A DNA stretch of 64,000 bases, taken from the NCBI RefSeq assembly GCF_001039355.2, contig NW_019775537.1, forward strand, positions 125,351-189,350. Reading direction: 5' to 3'. The position numbers and the translations under genes are program-made. This document shows positions 11,682-26,932 of this stretch, piece by piece. How positions within the stretch are numbered: the stretch's first letter is position 1; each line of letters begins with the position of its first letter. Source of the stretch: Lingula anatina. Lineage: Eukaryota; Brachiopoda; Lingulata; Lingulida; Lingulidae. The notes below the pieces were generated by a model. The model was given only the letters and a program-made list of their open reading frames with translations. It searched no databases and was not told the origin of the DNA.

Positions 11682-12963
11682 ATTGTGCTCTCAAATCATA
11701 CTGTAACTGTTCTCACAACGCCCTACTTCATGCTTATTAATAAAATGTAGGCTAAATAAAAACATTGCTTTAGTTGTGATAACACACCTACCAATTTTTG
11801 TGGTGATAACACACCTACCGCATTCTGAGTCTATGTTTTGCTCAATTTTCAGCTGATATTTTAATGACAATTAATTCAGCTGTTCTGGGCCATGCTTTTT
11901 ATTTTTAAAAATGTACAAAATGTTATGTGTTACTATCATGTGTTACATATTCTCATAATCCAATCAGGGCTTTATGCCTAGTTTCAAAAATGTAAATCTA
12001 TATTGTAATAGGCCTTTGTGCATATACACGTTTATTTGCTTATGCATAATGTGACTTCACAACTTTTAAAAATACAGGGTTTCTCAGAAGTTTTTTTTTC
12101 TTCTTTAAATTTGGGATAAATATCTCCACTGTTTGATGTAAGTTACAGCCCTATGTTTTGGACATAGACGTAAAAATTCATCGTCTTCGTCAAATTTAAG
12201 TATACAATTGAATTTGTCTTTACATTATCAATTTATCAATACAATAACTTGTTAATTTTTGTGTCTTAAGCGTTGCTCAATTTCTCCCCCAATGTATCAA
12301 GGTTAATGGGGTTTACTCACATTATATCAGATGTGTCAGGGGTCAGTTCACAGGGTTAATCAATGGTGTTCGTGCTCGCTGCTGATTAAGACAAGTCGCG
12401 TGAACCCCAAGGCTGTCCACATTGATTCCTTGACCATGCTGATTAATTCTTCCTCATTACGTGAATTGTCTTACGTATCCACGGATTACGTGGTATAGCT
12501 CCAAATAATATTTAATTATTGTGGATTGTGGAACAAGACTGCTCTAAGCAATGTAATGGATTTGAAATCCAGACTGGTCTCTATGTACACTTGAGAGCAG
12601 AACACTTTAGTTTTAAGGGAATTATTGCAATTACGGTTATACAGTAATTAGGGAGTAGACTGCTCTGAATTTTCTCTGCCTTGAAAATAGACCTCACAAA
12701 AGACATTCAACACATGATAATGAAGGCTTTGAACAATTCAAGTAGGCCCTTTAACTTCTGCATCTCCCTAAATATCCAAAATTTAGGAAACGGCACAAAA
12801 AAGTGATTTTTTAAGAGACTCTCTTTGTGGGACATCTTCTCAGGAAAGTAAAAGCGATAAAAATACTAAATTGAGTTAAATCCAGTTTTGTCGTTTTTAT
12901 ACACAGCTCTAGGTGGCTGTGTATAACGTTAATGCAAAGAACGGGTGTTTTCCCCCGCCTACC

Positions 12964-12975
12964 TTATTTATTCAT

Positions 12976-13010
<35 letters not shown>

Positions 13011-13012
13011 TT
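12964..13012. repeat. (TTTA)n microsatellite
   Basis: About 12 near-perfect TTTA units with one early TTCA variant. Confidence 0.95.
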
Positions 13013-15382
13013 ATAGAGAGAGGTCAGCGTACATGTAACTTGTTACAGAGAAACGCATATTCTACTGGCAAGTGTTTATCATCGTGTCTACTTTCTAGTT
13101 AAAAATACAAGGATACATTAAACACTGGGAAATTACAATCAACACACTAGGTACTGACAAGCATACAGGTCCCGACAAGTAAACACCGCAGGCACGCACC
13201 ACAAAATGAAATTGTTTTCCTTTGGCATTTGTTGAAATGATAAATCATACTTTTCGAACGACGCTCGGACTTCTACACCATTCCGTCTCAAATGCAGGGG
13301 ATTATCCAGGAAAGGCAGATAACGAAACAGAGAGAGAGAGGGGTGGTGGTTATTGTCGATATAGCGTATACATGATACCAGTTTCTCAACGAAAACCAAA
13401 AACAAGCTTTAAAGACCTATGCTTTCAACGTTTTATAATGTGAAGGGAGCAATTACAAAATAGATACGAGTGCAATCTGGCAGCTTTCATGTTAACCTCA
13501 TGTACAGGTCACACGTGGAGCTGCTCTGTTGGAATAATAAATTATACGGGTTATGACACCAAAAAGCTACATGTCAAGCCATGAATAGAGCTCAGGCACT
13601 CGGTTTCGGACACTCAGTCGATATTATTGCTTCTTTTAAAGTTCTCTGTTCGTTCATGCTTTACAACTTTAAGATCTAGATATCAAAGCTGTTAGCATTT
13701 TTTCTTATCATGATCAGTCTAGATCAAAATTTACAAAGTGTGCATACTGTTTATTTCTGAAAGTGCCCCTTGTTTCATCAGGTCTGCGTGTATTGTTTGA
13801 TGTATTATACAGGGCCTAGTTTGTGGCTATTATTTTGGATTTTATAAAATGTGTCTATCTCAAAGATTAAAAAAGTGATAGGCTATATCAGAATATTTTA
13901 GCTAAATGTATATATTGTTATACACTTGTAACTGGTCTAGTAGTAAAACTTAATAAGGGCAAAACCCCAGCAAGTATAAAACGTGTCTTCCCTATGCCCC
14001 TCTTATAGAATAGATGATATTGGCAGATGTATATCAGATATAACGCGAGTTTGAAAACATGCAGTGTATTCCAGCTGAATCATAATCGCGGTACATGGAA
14101 GCTGTATTTGTTGAATTAGGATGAGTTGATATATAGATTAACCTTGTAAGTGAATGAGTAACAAAACAGGAGCTGGGGAGGAGTTCTGGAACTGATAGAC
14201 CTACTGTGAAATCGATCTGTGTACAGCCACCGTCTCCCCTTCCAGCAAAATGGCAAATTGTGCAAAAATGACTCAGCTGGTTACCAAGGCAATAAGGGTC
14301 TGTATTTTCAGTAATTAGAAAGTTAAATTTGCCTTGTGGTAGAGAATAAAAGCTGGATTTAAAAATCGAATCATAACTGATCAAAGAGCGCGTCTGTTCA
14401 CTCTCCGTGCAGATGCTGCAGATGCCGATAACCCGAATTAACGACTATTAGAGGTAAGGGAGCGTTTTTTCTTCCGTTGCTAAACGTCTCTAGAATGAAT
14501 TTTCGTACTTTTTTGCTTTATAATTTTAGTGAAAACTTCAGTGATGTATTACGGTTTGAGTTATATGAAATTATATTTATATTTTGGTATCAAATTAGCG
14601 TAGACTGGTACAATACAAGGTGAAAAAGTAAACTTGACAGCGGATTATGTTTGAAAATCTTATAGTTCTGGTCATTGAAATTGGGTACAAAATTTCCTTC
14701 TTTATTCCCATTTGCTTTGATTGAATCCTTTAAAACGTTGCACGCGGATTTCGCATAGTTCAAATATTTTTGAAGAAAAAATTGAAATAATCGTGAGAAG
14801 AAGGTGAAAAGATATAAACACAACTAAGGTAAAAATTGGATTAAAGTAAAAACGACATGTCAGACAAATTCGGAGGTAATTTCGTGCAATCCCTTTCCAT
14901 GCAAATCGGATTTTTGCATGAGTAGCTCACTGTGCTTGACGGGAATTAAGCAGCTTAAGTCTTAACACTGCTGCGTTTCACCGACTCCACGTTAATCCCG
15001 GTAATGCACAAAAACTCAGGGAGTTTCCTTGAAATCTGACAAGATCTTGGAGCCAATTAGTCATCGACAGACGACATCCTAATTAAAGCACAAACCTGTC
15101 ATCAGATATTAAGTTAATTTGATAAAATACTGGAATAAATGATCAATGAACTTGAAAAAATATGTCGACATTGTAATTTTCACGCCAAGTTGTGATAACA
15201 AGGACTCGGAGCATTTCGGCTAGAATTGCCTTGAGAGACAGACGCTTAAAAGGATTTCCTTTTTCCCCAAAACCCATGAAATACACTCAATATAAACTGT
15301 GAGAAAATATGTGGAATAGTGATACGATGAAATATAAAATTCGACACTCCTTATTTTTTCCAGTTATCCTGTCTTTCTTTTA

Positions 15383-15384
<2 letters not shown>

Positions 15385-15414
<30 letters not shown>
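15385..15414. repeat. poly(T) run, 30 bases
   Basis: Uninterrupted T run. It may be a reverse-oriented poly(A) tail of a retroposed sequence, but no flanking duplication was recognised. Confidence 0.9.
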
Positions 15415-15419
<5 letters not shown>

Positions 15420-16488
15420 CATTGATCATATGAGAGGTAACGAAAGCGAACAAAGAGTTGAGATAGTTTTAACTCAAAACAAAGAAAAATCATGCAAAAA
15501 AAAGAGGTTGGAAAAAATTTCAGAGACTTTTTAATAAAGACTTCTTTAAAAAAATTAAAACGAAAAATATGATCTGTAATATCTTTTCTCACCGTCATTC
15601 TTTGTCATTATTATGGATTTTCTGTATTTCTTTGTTCATTATCTTGCAAAATGTTGCGGTTTTTTTGTTTACAGGTGGGCATTTGCGCGTAAATAACACA
15701 TCAGAAAAAGAAAAGCGACGGTGAAAAAAATTTAACCAACCGCCATATGCTGGTAAACTATCGCTAAAGGGAACTGTAGAACTTGGATCAATAGACTCGA
15801 CTGAAGTGACTAAGCCCAACGCCGCGCTCCATCCACTGCAACCAATTTTTACTTAAGTTATTAACAGGACCTTAATAATTCTGTTATCTGGTGAATAACA
15901 CAAGACAAGACCATGGCTGTGTGGCTAAGGATGTTAATGGTGGTTAGATGATCGTGACTGTAAGTTGTCTTTGTTGTTATTTTTGGACATGTAGTTCAGC
16001 TTTTTCCGTGACTTGTTTTACCTATTTTGGAGGGGTGATATATTTTACAAATCAGACGTACAATATTATTCTTTCAGTGTTTTCAAAATGATAAGCAACC
16101 TACAGCATTAGTTAGTTTCTTTCTGTAAGCTGCTTATTCCAAGATCTATCATTATTCAATCAACGCCTCTGTCGCCAAAATAGCTGCTGCAAACCTTCTT
16201 GTCAGTAAAAAAGTTATAATTGTTGTTCTAAAAAGACATCACAGGAAAATATCCCCCCGAGATATCCGCTTTAATTAGTATTCACCTTTTTGTACAAATC
16301 AAGTTTGTTTGATCTGGCATTATGACTTCCAGCACCTCGCGTCCTCTGGCAGGCCTATTCCTCTAGTATGGCTGGCCAGAGTTATGACGAGTAAAATTAA
16401 GAATAATTACAATGAACACGCGATACAGGATCTTTCCACCCGTCCTGGTCGCTAAATACCTTGATATGCGTGGACCCATGCCAGTAGT

Positions 16489-16489
<1 letters not shown>

Positions 16490-16541
<52 letters not shown>

Positions 16542-16551
16542 TAGAGAGAGA
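16490..16551. repeat. compound (TG)n(AG)n microsatellite
   Basis: A TG run passes directly into AG units, with one ATAG interruption near 16541. Confidence 0.95.
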
Positions 16552-17219
16552 TCAAAATGCAGGCGGACACGTATGACATGTATTCACACTGACCACGTCG
16601 GTTTTCGCAAGAGATAAACGTTGTACAAAGTCGCGTCAAGTGTTTTTACCCTACGGAAAATTTAGTACTGCAGGTCCACAGGCGTCAAAAGTACATGTTT
16701 TTTCCTCGCTGCTGGCGTCACATAGTTTCAAAATGACACACTACACGTGAAGGGTCTATGTACAGCCAGATGACCAGAATACCTGATAGTAGAGGTGGAA
16801 AATGAACTAATATCGCTTTAAGTAATGCACTTTAATTACTATCTTATGGAGATTGGCTCAGTTTCAGAAGATACACTTCTCGCACAAACAACAACGCCGG
16901 GATCTACCGTTGGTCACAAATTAGTTCAACTGGAATAGACGAAAACACCATACCTTCGGCACCATAATTTCACTTACACATCAAACATATTCTTATATAT
17001 TTTTCCATCATGTCATTCAGTATTTAACTTCCATAATACCCCATGTTTTATACATTTTGTTTTCTTCGGTGCCACTAATTTCATAATCCATAAGTGTTAA
17101 AGAGAAATTTCGTTGCAATTAATATAATAGTATGTCACATACTTTTTTAATAGACATAGTTCATAGTATACTCTTACAAATATGCAGGTTTTAATTGCTT
17201 CTTTCTTAGAAGCAAGAGG

Positions 17220-17320
17220 TCCCCTTTGATCAGATGGTTGTATATGGGCCGCATCGTCAGACTGCGTGGCGCTGGTACGGGTTCGAACGACCTGCGGGTG
17301 TTTTTTACCATTTATTTTAC
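17220..17320 (+). other. weak tRNA-like / Pol III-type segment
   Basis: GGTTCGAAC at about 17279 resembles a B box. TGATCAGATGG, about 50 bases upstream, resembles an A box with two mismatches. CGCA/TGCG can pair around a 9-base loop in between, and a run of six T follows shortly after. A full cloverleaf cannot be drawn, so a functional tRNA gene is not supported. A tRNA-derived SINE head is possible. Confidence 0.2.
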
Positions 17321-18271
17321 GGCTTTGTTAATATACTTTATCATCTTTATGGTGATTCATCTTTTTGATTTTCAAGGGGAAACCCAGTGTTCCCATTTAA
17401 ACCGGCGGCAGCGTTCCACATGTATGGAATAGTTGAGTCGTGGTCTCCAGGCACATCGTCCTATCAACAGCTTTGTGTTGTTATTGCTGCAAGCTACAGT
17501 AATGATTTGAGGCCGCCTATGGATAAGGTTCGGATGTAGACATAAACATGAAGTATTGTTCCTCCACAGCACAAATGACAAATTCTGTTATTAATGTGAC
17601 ATCTCAAAGCATCAATGTTCCACTGCAGTGCATTCATGATTGATAAAACGCAAACGAAAATATTATTTGTAATTACGAACATGTATGATTTCCATGAGGA
17701 AATTGACAAGAGGAACCGTTTATTCTCTAATTCAAACCAAAATGATCTAGACTAAAGAATGCAATTTAACTGATAACTCACATGCAGCTGTGAGACATGC
17801 CTTAAATACTGAATTTATTATACTTCGGGAAATTTTTGTCAATCTATTTGTCTTTAATATATATTAATCTTATCGTCGTCATCATCAATTTATCATTCAT
17901 TTCTTTTCTTTCTTTCTTTTTAACAAATGTAGTTTTGTGCCTTCCACCTTCTCTGTCCTCTCCCCGCATTTAATATGCTTGTATCGCTGGCAGGTGAGCG
18001 AGATACCTGTGACAGCGCTGAACGCGTTCATATTCTACTTGAAAGGACACCAACAGAACACAGGTGCGTTACCGGAGTGAATTTGGGCACTTTCTTGGAC
18101 TTTATCTAAGGTATTTGTGCTTAATTTTCATTCTCACTCCATCTTGGCTATAGTAGGATTAGACGTTAGACTTGTGGGTATTTAGTTTTAAAATGTTGAT
18201 GACTCTGGCTGTTCTACGTGTAAGCCTTCAACAGATTGGAACAGAGCAACCCTGGCAATTTGTTATGAATG

Positions 18272-18276
<5 letters not shown>

Positions 18277-18322
<46 letters not shown>
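18277..18322. repeat. (GA)n microsatellite
   Basis: About 23 perfect GA units. Confidence 0.95.
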
Positions 18323-18324
<2 letters not shown>

Positions 18325-21300
18325 TTATTGGTCTCGCAAAGTCAATTACCGTCTTTAATTTATTTTTAATTTCACTCATACATTATCTGTTTTGTCTTTT
18401 GTTTTACCTACCTATTCAACTTTTTCATATACATGCATTGGAAGGTGTATTAATCTTTCTCGAAAATATTAAAATCTGGCGTGACACCCTGTAAAATGTA
18501 CCAGGTGGTCAATTTGAACTGACGTCGGTCAGCGATGGAGACCCCTATGAGTTCGTTACTAGAGATATGGATTTATATGTAGTTATTATAGAAACTAACT
18601 TAAGCGGATTTTTAGAGCTTAATCCAACAAAATAAAGAGGCTTTCAGAGAAACGAGGATTTTGAGTGTCAAGCATTTTAGAAATTTTTACCCATGGGTGC
18701 TTATACATAATGTTCAAAATAATCACTGTCACTTTAACTATGGAAGTGACAGATGAGATAGACAATGACCTGGGGACACTTTCCTCTCTGGAAGGGGTCG
18801 GCGTTCACCAAAATAACCACTTAACTTGATCGTTAAAATGCCACGCAAATCAGAAGTCGTGTCATTTGATGTTGAGGATGTGTAAATGCTGTTTACCTTA
18901 TACTTAACGAAAGCTCTTCTTTTATTCACATTTTATTGGAAGGGGGAAATGACGGGGTAATATCACCAACATTACTGAAATGTGTATTAAAGTCAATCAT
19001 AAGAACAAAGCAAATGGAGGCCAAGATTAGCTCATTAAGCAAGGGGAAATGAGGAACGCTATTTTTATTCTTGATTAAATTCCATGGAAGCTACATATTT
19101 AACCAATTCCTATGTCTGCTCGTCGTTTATCAGACGCCTGTATAACTATTTTAGTTTTGATAAATTATTTAATCAGAATTACGATCTTTGTTGCTCAATA
19201 TCGGGGGCATTGTTTCTTTATCTGCAGGTTATTGTAGCCTAATCCTTGGGGTATTCAAATTACCCTGGGGAAGATCCAAAACTCTGCGGAGGGTAGTATG
19301 ACTTAGCAAGTATATGTATTTGTTAACTTGTCCTTTACATTGTCCTTTAGATGTTACTTATCTTTAAAGATAGGAAATACACTGAAATATGTGTCTATAT
19401 CGAAAGAATCATAAAAGAAGAAAGAAAAAAAGGGAGAAAAATTAGGAGAGAGAAAGAGAGAGAGAGTGGCGATATGAGACTTCATCTCTAAATTAAAGTT
19501 GTAGTTTGTCTATTTAAAGCAACCGGTGTTCATGGCTGAGGAAAAAACACTGTACATGTACTAAATTTAGACTGGTTTCAAAGGCATAAAAATGTGTTAA
19601 ATAGTATGAAATATTGCTAGAACAAGGGATGCGCTTAGTCAGTCGGAAGTGATAAATAATCACTGTGTCTTTTTTTACACATATTGTATCAAAGAAAGCT
19701 TCAAAATAACTTGTATTTAGATAACCGCACGATATTCTTGGGGTCGTACTTTTAATCGAAGCAACAAACAGACAAGGAGTACAAATGTTTCATTATCCCT
19801 GCGTGTTGCGTGATTCTGGTGCTGCAAGCGTTCCCCACTCCACCATTAACACCCCAGGTGTGAGAGGAGACCTTGCCAACTGCACGCTTTTTACTACAAG
19901 GACAGGCGCTCTAGTGCTGCTTTCAAGGTTTACCTGAGATACCTAAGGCTGAAAGGTAACATGCATCATCTTTTTCTCATTCGTAGGTGGAAACACATTT
20001 ATTTACATACATATATGTAAGTGTGTATATGTGTACTTGGCATATATGATAGATCTCCATGCGTGAGTGTTAAGGTGAGTGCTGAAGATCGGCAATATAG
20101 ATGTCGTGTTATTAAGTTTGATGAACATAGGCAAGTTGGTTATGTTGTGTGGATTGCAAAGTGTAGTGAGAAAAGGCACAAGCATTTCCTGAACGTGTTT
20201 GTGGCAATTCCTAGAATCTTGTTATTTTATTGCCAGCGAGTGGACAGCTGTGACTGGTAGCTCAGAACGTTTAACACGAATCTGTACATAAGATATTCAC
20301 GAGATCTTCACTACGGTCAGGAAAATGCGGTGAGTACGATGAAATTTAAGTATGTGTTTTTCTTAGAAGTCGGATTCGCACGAGAGCGGTGTTATTCCCC
20401 GTGATCACTGGCACGCACGCACGTTCTTCACGTGCTATGTTCCAATACATGAGGGTCTTAAACTTCCCCTTGTTATTAACTGCTTGTTCTGTTCCGATCA
20501 GCAAGCCAACGCCGACGAAGTGTTCAAGCATTGCGGCAGTATACTCGTTTATAACGAATAGGTAAAACCAGCTAAACCGATCGAGTATCTCTATCTCATC
20601 CCGCGTTTTCTCAACCAGTGTTGCTTAATGGCATGGGGGCAAAGTTTTGGCGCGATATGTCACATGGAGCGGATTATGATCACGCTTTATAGTGCTTTTC
20701 CATTATATATATTTTTCATTTAAAAAATTGTGTCCAAGATCGATTCCTAAATCATATCTGCATTGCCATCTCTTATAATAACTTGTCGTAATCGATCTTG
20801 AATTTCCATTTTAATGCAGTTAAAGGTCTTAAAACATGTCAAAACTAAGTCTTATCATGGTCAGTTGAAAAAATTTTTTTTCTGTACAGAAACCCGCCCT
20901 TTCCAGTATATCTCGTCGTAGTATGATGCCGTAAAAGAAAAGTGGGCTAACATTTTTGGCTCAGACATATATCACATTTTGTTTTGTGCTGTATTCTGAT
21001 ATCTCCTCCAGCAATCCGTTTGCTAAAAAGTATTAAGATTTCTATTCTTACAGAAAGGTAAGAAAAACGATATCTCGTTAATTTTTGTACTTATAAATAT
21101 ATATGTTTAATATCATAAAAGATCTGCAAATAAATGACATCTCTCTGCCTAACATATAAGCACCAACTTTTCAAAAGGTTCTTAAAGACCAAAGTGCGAG
21201 TTAACATTATATGCAGTGATCTTGTAATCTATGCTTACGCTGTTCATACCACGTTTCCTTTCTTTATTACGCCGTCACGAGCTATTAGTTATGCCAAAGA

Positions 21301-24300
21301 GGATAATTAACGTTCTCGGAGCGTGCACGGTCCAACGCAGCTTCCGTGAAAGACGTGCAGAAGCTCAGATTCGAGGCCATTTTTCATCTTTTCCAAAGCC
21401 TCTGAATAGCCGGGAGATATATCAATAGACTACCCATGAAGGTCAAACAAGACCCTTGTAACTCTGTTAGCTTTACTAATAACCTTATGTGTATCATTCT
21501 TACAATCGATAGCAAGGCACCCATTCTGCAGTCAAGGAAACTTTCACATATTTACTTGAAAACAAAAACTAAATTCCTAGAACTAGCTCTTGATGAGAAA
21601 TCCGCAACATTCTTCTCGAAGCAGAGAAAATAAATTTAAAAAAAAGCATCGATGAAATTAAGACTGAGTGATAGAAAGGACATCTCGGCATGTTGATGTT
21701 AAAATATTGCTTTTGTTATCATACTGTATGATCAAAATGCAACAATTCCAGTATTTCCTATGGTATGAAATATAGCGGAGAGATTGAAGCGAAGCTTTCC
21801 TTTGAAGTTGAAATGTTGTCTTTGAAGTTATTTTTTTTAATAATATCTCTTCAATATTGATAGCATACATATTACAACAACTGTTGGTAGTAGGAAAACT
21901 AAAGGATGAACCTCTCAATAACCCGCGTAACCGACAAAATACTTTTGGAATACTTAAAATAAAATATAATTTTTGAATAAAATATCATTTTAAATTAGAT
22001 ATCATTTTAGATTAAATATCATTTTCAAATTAGATAATTTAAAAATAATTGATAGATAAGGTCTTATATTCAGACGAAAAATATGTTTTAGTAATGTAAC
22101 TAAAGCTAGAAGATTGATAGCCTGCAGGAAAGTAGTGTTAAAAAATTATATTATTTAATCGCCTGCACTTCTATAAGCACCTAAAAAAGTTCTGTCTTTT
22201 ATATTGGGATGAGAGTTGTGTGTAACACGAATGTGCTGATAATCTCTTGTTACTCATTTATATTGATAAGTTGATAATACATTTTAAATTTCACAATACA
22301 TTTTCTATGCTTGACATAGAGTTAATATCTTGACATCGGATTTCCCTGTTAATCTTAATGGCGTCATATTACACGTTCTGTCAATTCAGCAGGTAAGCTT
22401 ACACACGGTTATTGAATATCGATATCTAACCCGAGACCCGAGATCGATAACTGAAAATGTAAGGAAACTGCGTCCACCAACAATAAATAACAGCACACGG
22501 GGGTTTGTTAATCGTTACTGTACTAACTTAACCTGGTAATGATTTGCGGTCAGTGTGGTTTCAGTGTTGTCGCATACACAGGTGACATAAGAACCGTGGA
22601 CACTTGAGAATGTCGAGCTGATTTTATATATGTGATGCCAGGAGAGAAGGACGGCTGATAGTTAAAAACCTTGACTTTACAGCGTGCGGATATTCATGAT
22701 GTAAAGCGAGAACAGTAGATAATTCAGGGGCGGAAAAGTGATTTTAAACCGATCGAAACTGTAAGAACCTGTGCTAGGGTTTCTGATTGAGACCAAGGTA
22801 AACAAACACTTTATACACATTTTGTATGGGTTGTTAAATGCCTTCATCGGTCCACTTGTGCTCATAGTTGTACCCTTGTATCGGCGGGGTTTTAATACGG
22901 GGGACGTGATAATTGTAAAACTACCGCAGCTTACGGATTTACTTAACCCCACTTTTTACAGTGAAGGTATTCGTATCACACCGCTATATCGATCGCATCA
23001 AAGAAATAGTTAAACAGCGACACCATGAGGTACAGTTCATTAACGCGTGTGTTTCAACCTTTGTCATAACATTAGGGCTCCGAGTAAATAAATTGTTGAC
23101 ACGAGTAAGCTTGGAGGCCACTGTAAACACTTGTGATCTATAGGAGTTAGGCACCTCTGCCGAGAATGTGCTACTTCAACGGGCTTCCACCGTGGGCCTG
23201 TCACTCACCTTGACATAAGTGACCAAATATTATATTACATCCCAGTTGTCGATTTCAGAGCAAATAGATCAGACTAGCTGGTGTTTAGCTGGATTAATAA
23301 CCGGCTTCTATACAGTGTGCTTCAGTATACCAATACTGCCACGCTTATCGGGGCAAATGAGAAGAGACATTTGTAGAATTTGTCTTTTTTTCTGTTGCGT
23401 ATTATTTCTCCCATTTGATGTATCGCCAGTAGACACGTCAACATTATTTTTTTTTCAGAAGAAAAGTCCTTCAAAAGAAATAGTAAACCGGTTGTTAAGT
23501 TTGAGCGTCGAGATTTTCTTTACTATTTTCATCGCTCGGTGTCCAATGTAGCGACAAATGCCAAAAATGTATTCAGTATTAGAAAAAAGAGTTGTCGAGC
23601 TTAGCTCAGTTTTCTCAGCATGGAGAGAGCTTGTTGGCACCGTTGACAACCGGGAAGTCTTCAGTAACAATGCTGAGAACAACGAAACTATTTCGCTTTT
23701 AAAATTCCATTTTGAAGTGGCTCTTCAAAAGGTAGCGACGCATGGCGTGTTGGCGTAGATGAAGGTGACACTTTTGCCAGCGGTGGGGCAGGGAGCGTCT
23801 CTAAGCATGATATATTGGCTTGCAGCTGGTAACATTCAGAAATATATATATACATGTATATTCTAGAAAAGATGTGCACCTCCATTAGGAAAGGAAGGAC
23901 ATGGTGTTAATGTGAAAACAAAAAATAAATATTCATGCATTTGTTTATGGAGTTCTTATTCCTTGCAGACGGGCATTAAAGCAAAAAGGATGGACGTTCA
24001 GTACATAGACAGTCTGAAAAAAAAACGCGATTTGGATATTAAAGTAAAAGTAAAAAAGGGATCATAATTGTTCAATTTGTCCGTAAATAAAGCGCGATAT
24101 TTTGTATTGCTCGTGAAGTTTTAGACGGAACTTTTATTTTAGGCCTATCTGCTTTTGACACGTCTTTATGAGACAGATTTTCCAAATATGTATGTCAAAC
24201 TGTTCATAACATTTTAGGGCATATAATAGTGTATGTGTATAAGTAATTCTGCCAAAAGGACATGACATTTAATGCCAAGTGGTAACTACGTTATGGACAC

Positions 24301-26932
24301 GGCGTGTTTGTTTGGTCGAGGGGACAATCCTGACATATCAAACACACTGTTGGCGTTCTATGTCAAATTGATCAATCACCCAAATTAAACGCTCACGTTG
24401 TTTGTTTGAAACAAGAGCCAAAAATGTGTCAAATAAATTGTGTCATTTATCAAGTCAAACTTGTCTCAAAGCGTATTCGAACGTGTATGAAAGCAAAGAC
24501 GCTAACATGAATTGACAGCTGGTGATTGTTGTCTCCTGAGGTGACGCGCCATCAAAGGTATAACATGGCGGCTTGAAAGGAGAGATTTGTCAATGCCAAA
24601 CTTTTTTGTTGTATTTTTGTGTTCAAGAGGAGTTTTGACAAGCCGCAATCGGCCATATTTTTGTCAGCTGAAACGATAATGACTCTAGTAAAACATAAAG
24701 CGCTCGGGAAGGCGCATTTCTTTCTTTGTTTTTCTGATCTGTCTTTCTCTTGAGAAAATAAAAATGGAAGGTGATTATCTTGCTTTTTGAACTCCCCTTT
24801 CAAGCGAATCCTTAATTTATTTTACGAGTCGTCACCTGCGTATGTGAAGTGGCACTTCTCCATGCCATTGTTCCCCGCGTTCTTCTTAGACAGAACGCTC
24901 TCGTCACAATCTTTTTGACAAGGGTGTGTCAAGAACAGTTTAAGACTGACACAGAAATCACTTGAAGACAGGTAAAAAGTTCTTTTTTGGAAATGCCAAA
25001 CCTTGAGTAGGAATGTCGATAATCGTCTTTGACGTGCTTACATCGACGACTAGCCTAGTTACGTGGAAAATGTTATGTATGGAATCGCGTTTTTTTCATA
25101 GCGCGAAATCAACGGTTACAGCATTTTCTCTAAATGTAGTCTCAGACCTGTTATTGCTCGTGTAAGCGTCCAAACGGATTAGTACGCATGAGAATTGAGT
25201 ATTTGACTACGCTACACCTGTAGTTTATATTTAAGATTGAGAAAAACTTTCTCCGTGCCACAGCTTAAAAAAGAATTGCAAACTCCCGAGGCTTACCACT
25301 TGAAGTCTAGCATTTGACATTGAATTGTGCGCTAATAACCTTCCTTTCTTTCTCGAGAGGTTCGAACTATGTCATTGTGTATAAGTTGGGGGTATGGCAC
25401 ATAGATTTTAGCGGTGACACATCCTTCACTTTGCATATTTAAACTACCGTTTTTGACAACTGTCAAGAAAACGGGGGGATTGTGAGAGCCGTGGAATACA
25501 ATGCGGTTTGAAAGAATCACTTGGCACACTCATTTGTCCCATCTTTCTTCATTGGGGATTTATAGGTCTATTAAGATGAAAGAGTGACAATAATTTGGTG
25601 TCGCTCTCTCTCACACACCTGTGATTAGGACCTATGGACTTTCACCTGCCACTCCTATTGAGGAGAAAATTTACACTCAAGAAACCTCTCCATCGCGCGC
25701 AAAGTGGAGGTAATTCGTCCCCTACCAAGTTGTTATGTGAGCTCTCTGGCAGGTCGATTGTCAACACCTTAGTCTTGGAGGAGTAAGTGTCGCCCCACAA
25801 GTGTGAGATGGGAGAAATTAGGAAGGACACCCAGAGAGCGCGACAATCGCCAACAATTCCTCCCGTGAATTATTAACTAAACTGCAACTACTTGTGATGA
25901 CATAATTATTACTTGGGGCAGGTGGGAGATCGATCAGGGAAAATGTGTAAAAATCACTTTGGTGTTTCTCTCCTTTATTTTTCTCAGCTCTAAATCCCCT
26001 AGTGTTTGTAAGCTCTCTGTGCTGATACCTGCTCTAATGGCAAAACTTTGATATCAGAATATTAAAGAAAGTGTCATGTTGAGGTTCTCTGGCCGGTCCT
26101 GCTGAGGGTTGGCTATCATTTCCCGCATATTGAACAGTAATTGCAGACGTTGAAGCATGTAATTGCCTCTAAGAGTCTGATAATTACGGAAGCACAGAAA
26201 AGTAGAATTAATTCTCTCTTTTACCGTTGACATACGGTGAAGTCCTTAACCCAGACCGTATGACAGCCCGACAATAAGATTGTCATTAAGTTGTCTGCAA
26301 ACCTGTCAAAAGAAATAATAGCGGGAGCTCTATTAGCGCTCTGTTAACAAAAACAACTAACGGATTAGTGCCGCATTAGGAATGGTTGGGTAAATTACCA
26401 GGGCGGGGTCTGACCCGATGATCGCCAGGCTCCCATTACGCATCGCAGTATAATAAAAAAGATGTGTGACGGTCCCATCGACGCTGGTGTAACTGAAAAT
26501 AAAATCCGTTACATTTCATATTTATCCGTTCTTAAATATCAGTGTGATTAGAGCCCCAACTTGCTGCGGTCGTTCAGCTCAAGCGGGGATAAAGCTCCTT
26601 TCACGCGCGGCCTCTCGCGCACAATAACCATCTTTTAGCGGAGTAAACAAAAATGAAGAAAATTGATAAAATCTTTCGCTCTGCATTCACACCACGCACT
26701 AAATACTATTATTCTGTGTTTACACAAAAGCTCTCATAAGGGAAATTTGTACCTATTTGTTGAATACCAAGAATGCACCTTCCACGTGACAAATGTTTCA
26801 TTTTAGCAAAATGTATAAAATTGGAAAAGTTCTTCAACAACATTTTAAAATCGATATCCATTTTAAATGTCGTTTCAGGTGCTCCCAGAGCTTCCTCAAA
26901 ACTGCAGGATTAAACAGAAGGTTGCCAGATTA

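Larger units (their letters stand above)
11682..26900. other. long gene-poor interval between FMO and fz5/8
   Basis: No coding sequence with family or splice support was found on either strand over about 15 kb. ORFs of 60-120 codons occur (for example 23219-23551 and 22771-23013, plus) but look random. A donor-like GAGGTAAGGG at about 14450 follows a moderately GC-rich block and could end a non-coding first exon. The interval holds microsatellites (listed separately). From about 24.8 to 26.9 kb the composition is more balanced, as expected for upstream regulatory DNA of a developmental gene. An AT-rich degenerate repeat built on TTAGATATCATTTT lies at about 21955-22035. Confidence 0.5.

Noticed and set aside
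16397-16639. Minus-strand ORF with Thr-His repeats
   Set aside because: Translation of the TG/AG microsatellite.
22724-22740. CAGGGGCGG resembling the MITE end
   Set aside because: No partner end or target duplication was found nearby; nine bases can match by chance.
23219-23551. 110-codon plus-strand ORF upstream of fz5/8
   Set aside because: Hydrophobic and Phe/Cys-rich from AT-rich DNA; no start context, splice sites or family similarity.
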